From assembly GCA_016720585.1 (NCBI GenBank), contig JADKKH010000008.1, positions 62,001-126,000 of the forward strand: a stretch of DNA of 64,000 nucleotides, read 5' to 3'. Shown here piece after piece: positions 63,031 through 64,000 of this stretch. Within the stretch, counting starts at the first letter, position 1; the number at the start of each line of letters is the position of its first letter. The DNA is from Chitinophagaceae bacterium (GTDB taxonomy: Bacteria; Bacteroidota; Bacteroidia; Chitinophagales; Chitinophagaceae). Both the position numbers and the translations under genes were made by a program. The notes under the pieces are model-generated. The model saw only the letters and a program-made list of their open reading frames with translations. It was not told the origin of the DNA and did no database searches.

Positions 63031-64000
63031 CTAACTTGTTCTCCAAATTACATTCCTCGCCCTTAGGTATTCCATCACAAAATCAAAACAATTCTTATGC
63101 TTACCTACCAATTCCGGGGGAAATACCCCTTTCTCAATAAATAGTTTTTGCGCTATTAAATTAACGGCTGCTGTACAGGTATATCCGGTTGTCCTTGCCA
63201 TGGAAGATGTTTTAGATGTGGCATCATACCGGTCAAGTAAATTATATTCAACCGTTTTTACCTGCCCGTTCGTCAGGCGGTCTTCTCCTTTCACGATTAC
63301 TTTCATCACCGTAAATTCTTCCTCCTCCGCGCCCAGTTTCCACTCCTCCACAAGTAATTTTGAGGTAACCTCCAATGGGGAAATATCCATTCCTTTAATC
63401 CGCAAAGTTCTTGTATCAAAAAAACCTGCTTGTTTCAAGGCAATTATCAAATCAATATGTCCCGGGTACCGTAATGTTTTTTCTTTCATTTCGGGAATAT
63501 GACCCATGGTAAAGATCAAAGAACGGAGCCCATCCGTATTAAACGCTTCCAGTTCACCCACATCATCAAAAAACATAAGCTCTCTTTCACTCAATGCTGG
63601 CCTCGTAACAATTTTTCCATTTTCCACAAGCCGTGCCGGACGAATATATTCCTGAATCACATCCACGGGGGAGAAAGGTGCTTTATATTGAAAAGGAGGT
63701 TTTCTTTCTTTAGGTAATCCGCCCACATAACATTCAAAGGAGTTTATTTTCATTTCTTCATTATACCGGCCGAGAATAAAATTACTGACACCCGGTGCGA
63801 CTCCGCAATCCGTAATAACCGTTACTCCTTTTTCTTTAGCCAGTTTATCCAACTGCAATGCATTTTCCGGAAAGAAAGATATATCAACAACCTGCTTGCC
63901 GGCATTAATAACAGCTTCAAGCGTTTTGTACCCCATAAATCCAGGAACAGCTGTTACAACAATTTCATAAGCAGAAAACCAGTTTTTATATTCGGAGAAT
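63031..64000 (-). CDS. saccharopine dehydrogenase family protein, 5' end outside window
   Basis: The frame is open to the right end of the window (upstream residues NWFSAYEIVVTAVPGFMGYK), so the ATG at 63936 is internal. The visible residues match the saccharopine dehydrogenase NADP-binding/catalytic family: VVDISFFPENALQLDKLAK, VTVITDCGVAPGVSNFILGR and the C-terminal DRYDATSKTSSMARTTGYTC. It could be a lysine degradation enzyme or a paralog; the N-terminal Rossmann motif is not visible. Confidence 0.85.
   Translation of the reverse strand, partial: FSEYKNWFSAYEIVVTAVPGFMGYKTLEAVINAGKQVVDISFFPENALQLDKLAKEKGVTVITDCGVAPGVSNFILGRYNEEMKINSFECYVGGLPKERKPPFQYKAPFSPVDVIQEYIRPARLVENGKIVTRPALSERELMFFDDVGELEAFNTDGLRSLIFTMGHIPEMKEKTLRYPGHIDLIIALKQAGFFDTRTLRIKGMDISPLEVTSKLLVEEWKLGAEEEEFTVMKVIVKGEDRLTNGQVKTVEYNLLDRYDATSKTSSMARTTGYTCTAAVNLIAQKLFIEKGVFPPELVGKHKNCFDFVMEYLRARNVIWRTS

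Overview
The window looks like chromosomal DNA of a Bacteroidota bacterium, most likely of the Chitinophagaceae or a close relative (inference). The reasons are the gene families (DUF5606, DUF5777, DUF2911, MG2/plug proteins, Bacteroidota-type lipoproteins with many Asp/Lys after the lipobox Cys) and the promoter elements, which follow the Bacteroidota pattern TTG - about 20 bp - TAnnTTTG instead of the sigma-70 pattern. No tRNA, rRNA, CRISPR array, phage or insertion sequence was recognised. Both ends cut a gene: an OB-fold membrane protein at the left and a saccharopine dehydrogenase-like protein at the right.

Bases 1-38,750 are mostly core and housekeeping genes: YceI, uvrB, a DPP IV-type peptidase, polA, a fatty-acid/sterol hydroxylase, a group III truncated globin, a minus-strand block of small conserved proteins (14.6-19.0 kb), oligoendopeptidase F, a Fur-SCO-MerC metal cluster, a prohibitin, a GH25 lysozyme, a 3beta-HSD-like SDR with a steroid 5alpha-reductase-like protein, a UvrD/PcrA helicase, an M1 peptidase and a penicillin acylase. 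Two nearly identical 130-bp inverted-repeat elements sit in opposite orientation in two convergent intergenic gaps (1.4 and 14.5 kb).

Bases 39,745-44,101 are unusual. An acyltransferase/acyl-CoA ligase pair and an ECF sigma/anti-sigma pair are all broken by one-base length changes in poly-A runs, while the two Spy-like genes between them are intact. A C-terminal remnant of a DUF5777 beta-barrel gene follows.

Bases 44,500-58,510 are the most interesting part. Two parallel operons each encode a lipoprotein (an EB_dh heme domain with CX3CH, or a YceI domain), a lipoprotein cytochrome with CX4CH, and a DUF5777 outer-membrane barrel. A third operon encodes a small RR protein, a Tat-type four-cluster Fe-S protein, an NrfD quinol-oxidising subunit, an anchored protein and a monoheme cytochrome c. 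All three operons have a CRP/FNR-like palindrome centred exactly 51.5 bp upstream of a -7-like element, so they look like one regulon. The working hypothesis is an electron route from menaquinol through NrfD/Fe-S and periplasmic cytochrome c to outer-membrane lipoprotein cytochromes docked at DUF5777 barrels. A U32-family protein and an RND exporter lie between these operons.

Bases 58,600-64,000 return to ordinary genes (TetA-like MFS transporter, ArsC-like protein, cmoA, an isoprenylcysteine methyltransferase-like protein, an Nfu Fe-S carrier) separated by a family of GCCACAGATTA-ended inverted repeats, one of which has grown into a 40-bp tandem array.
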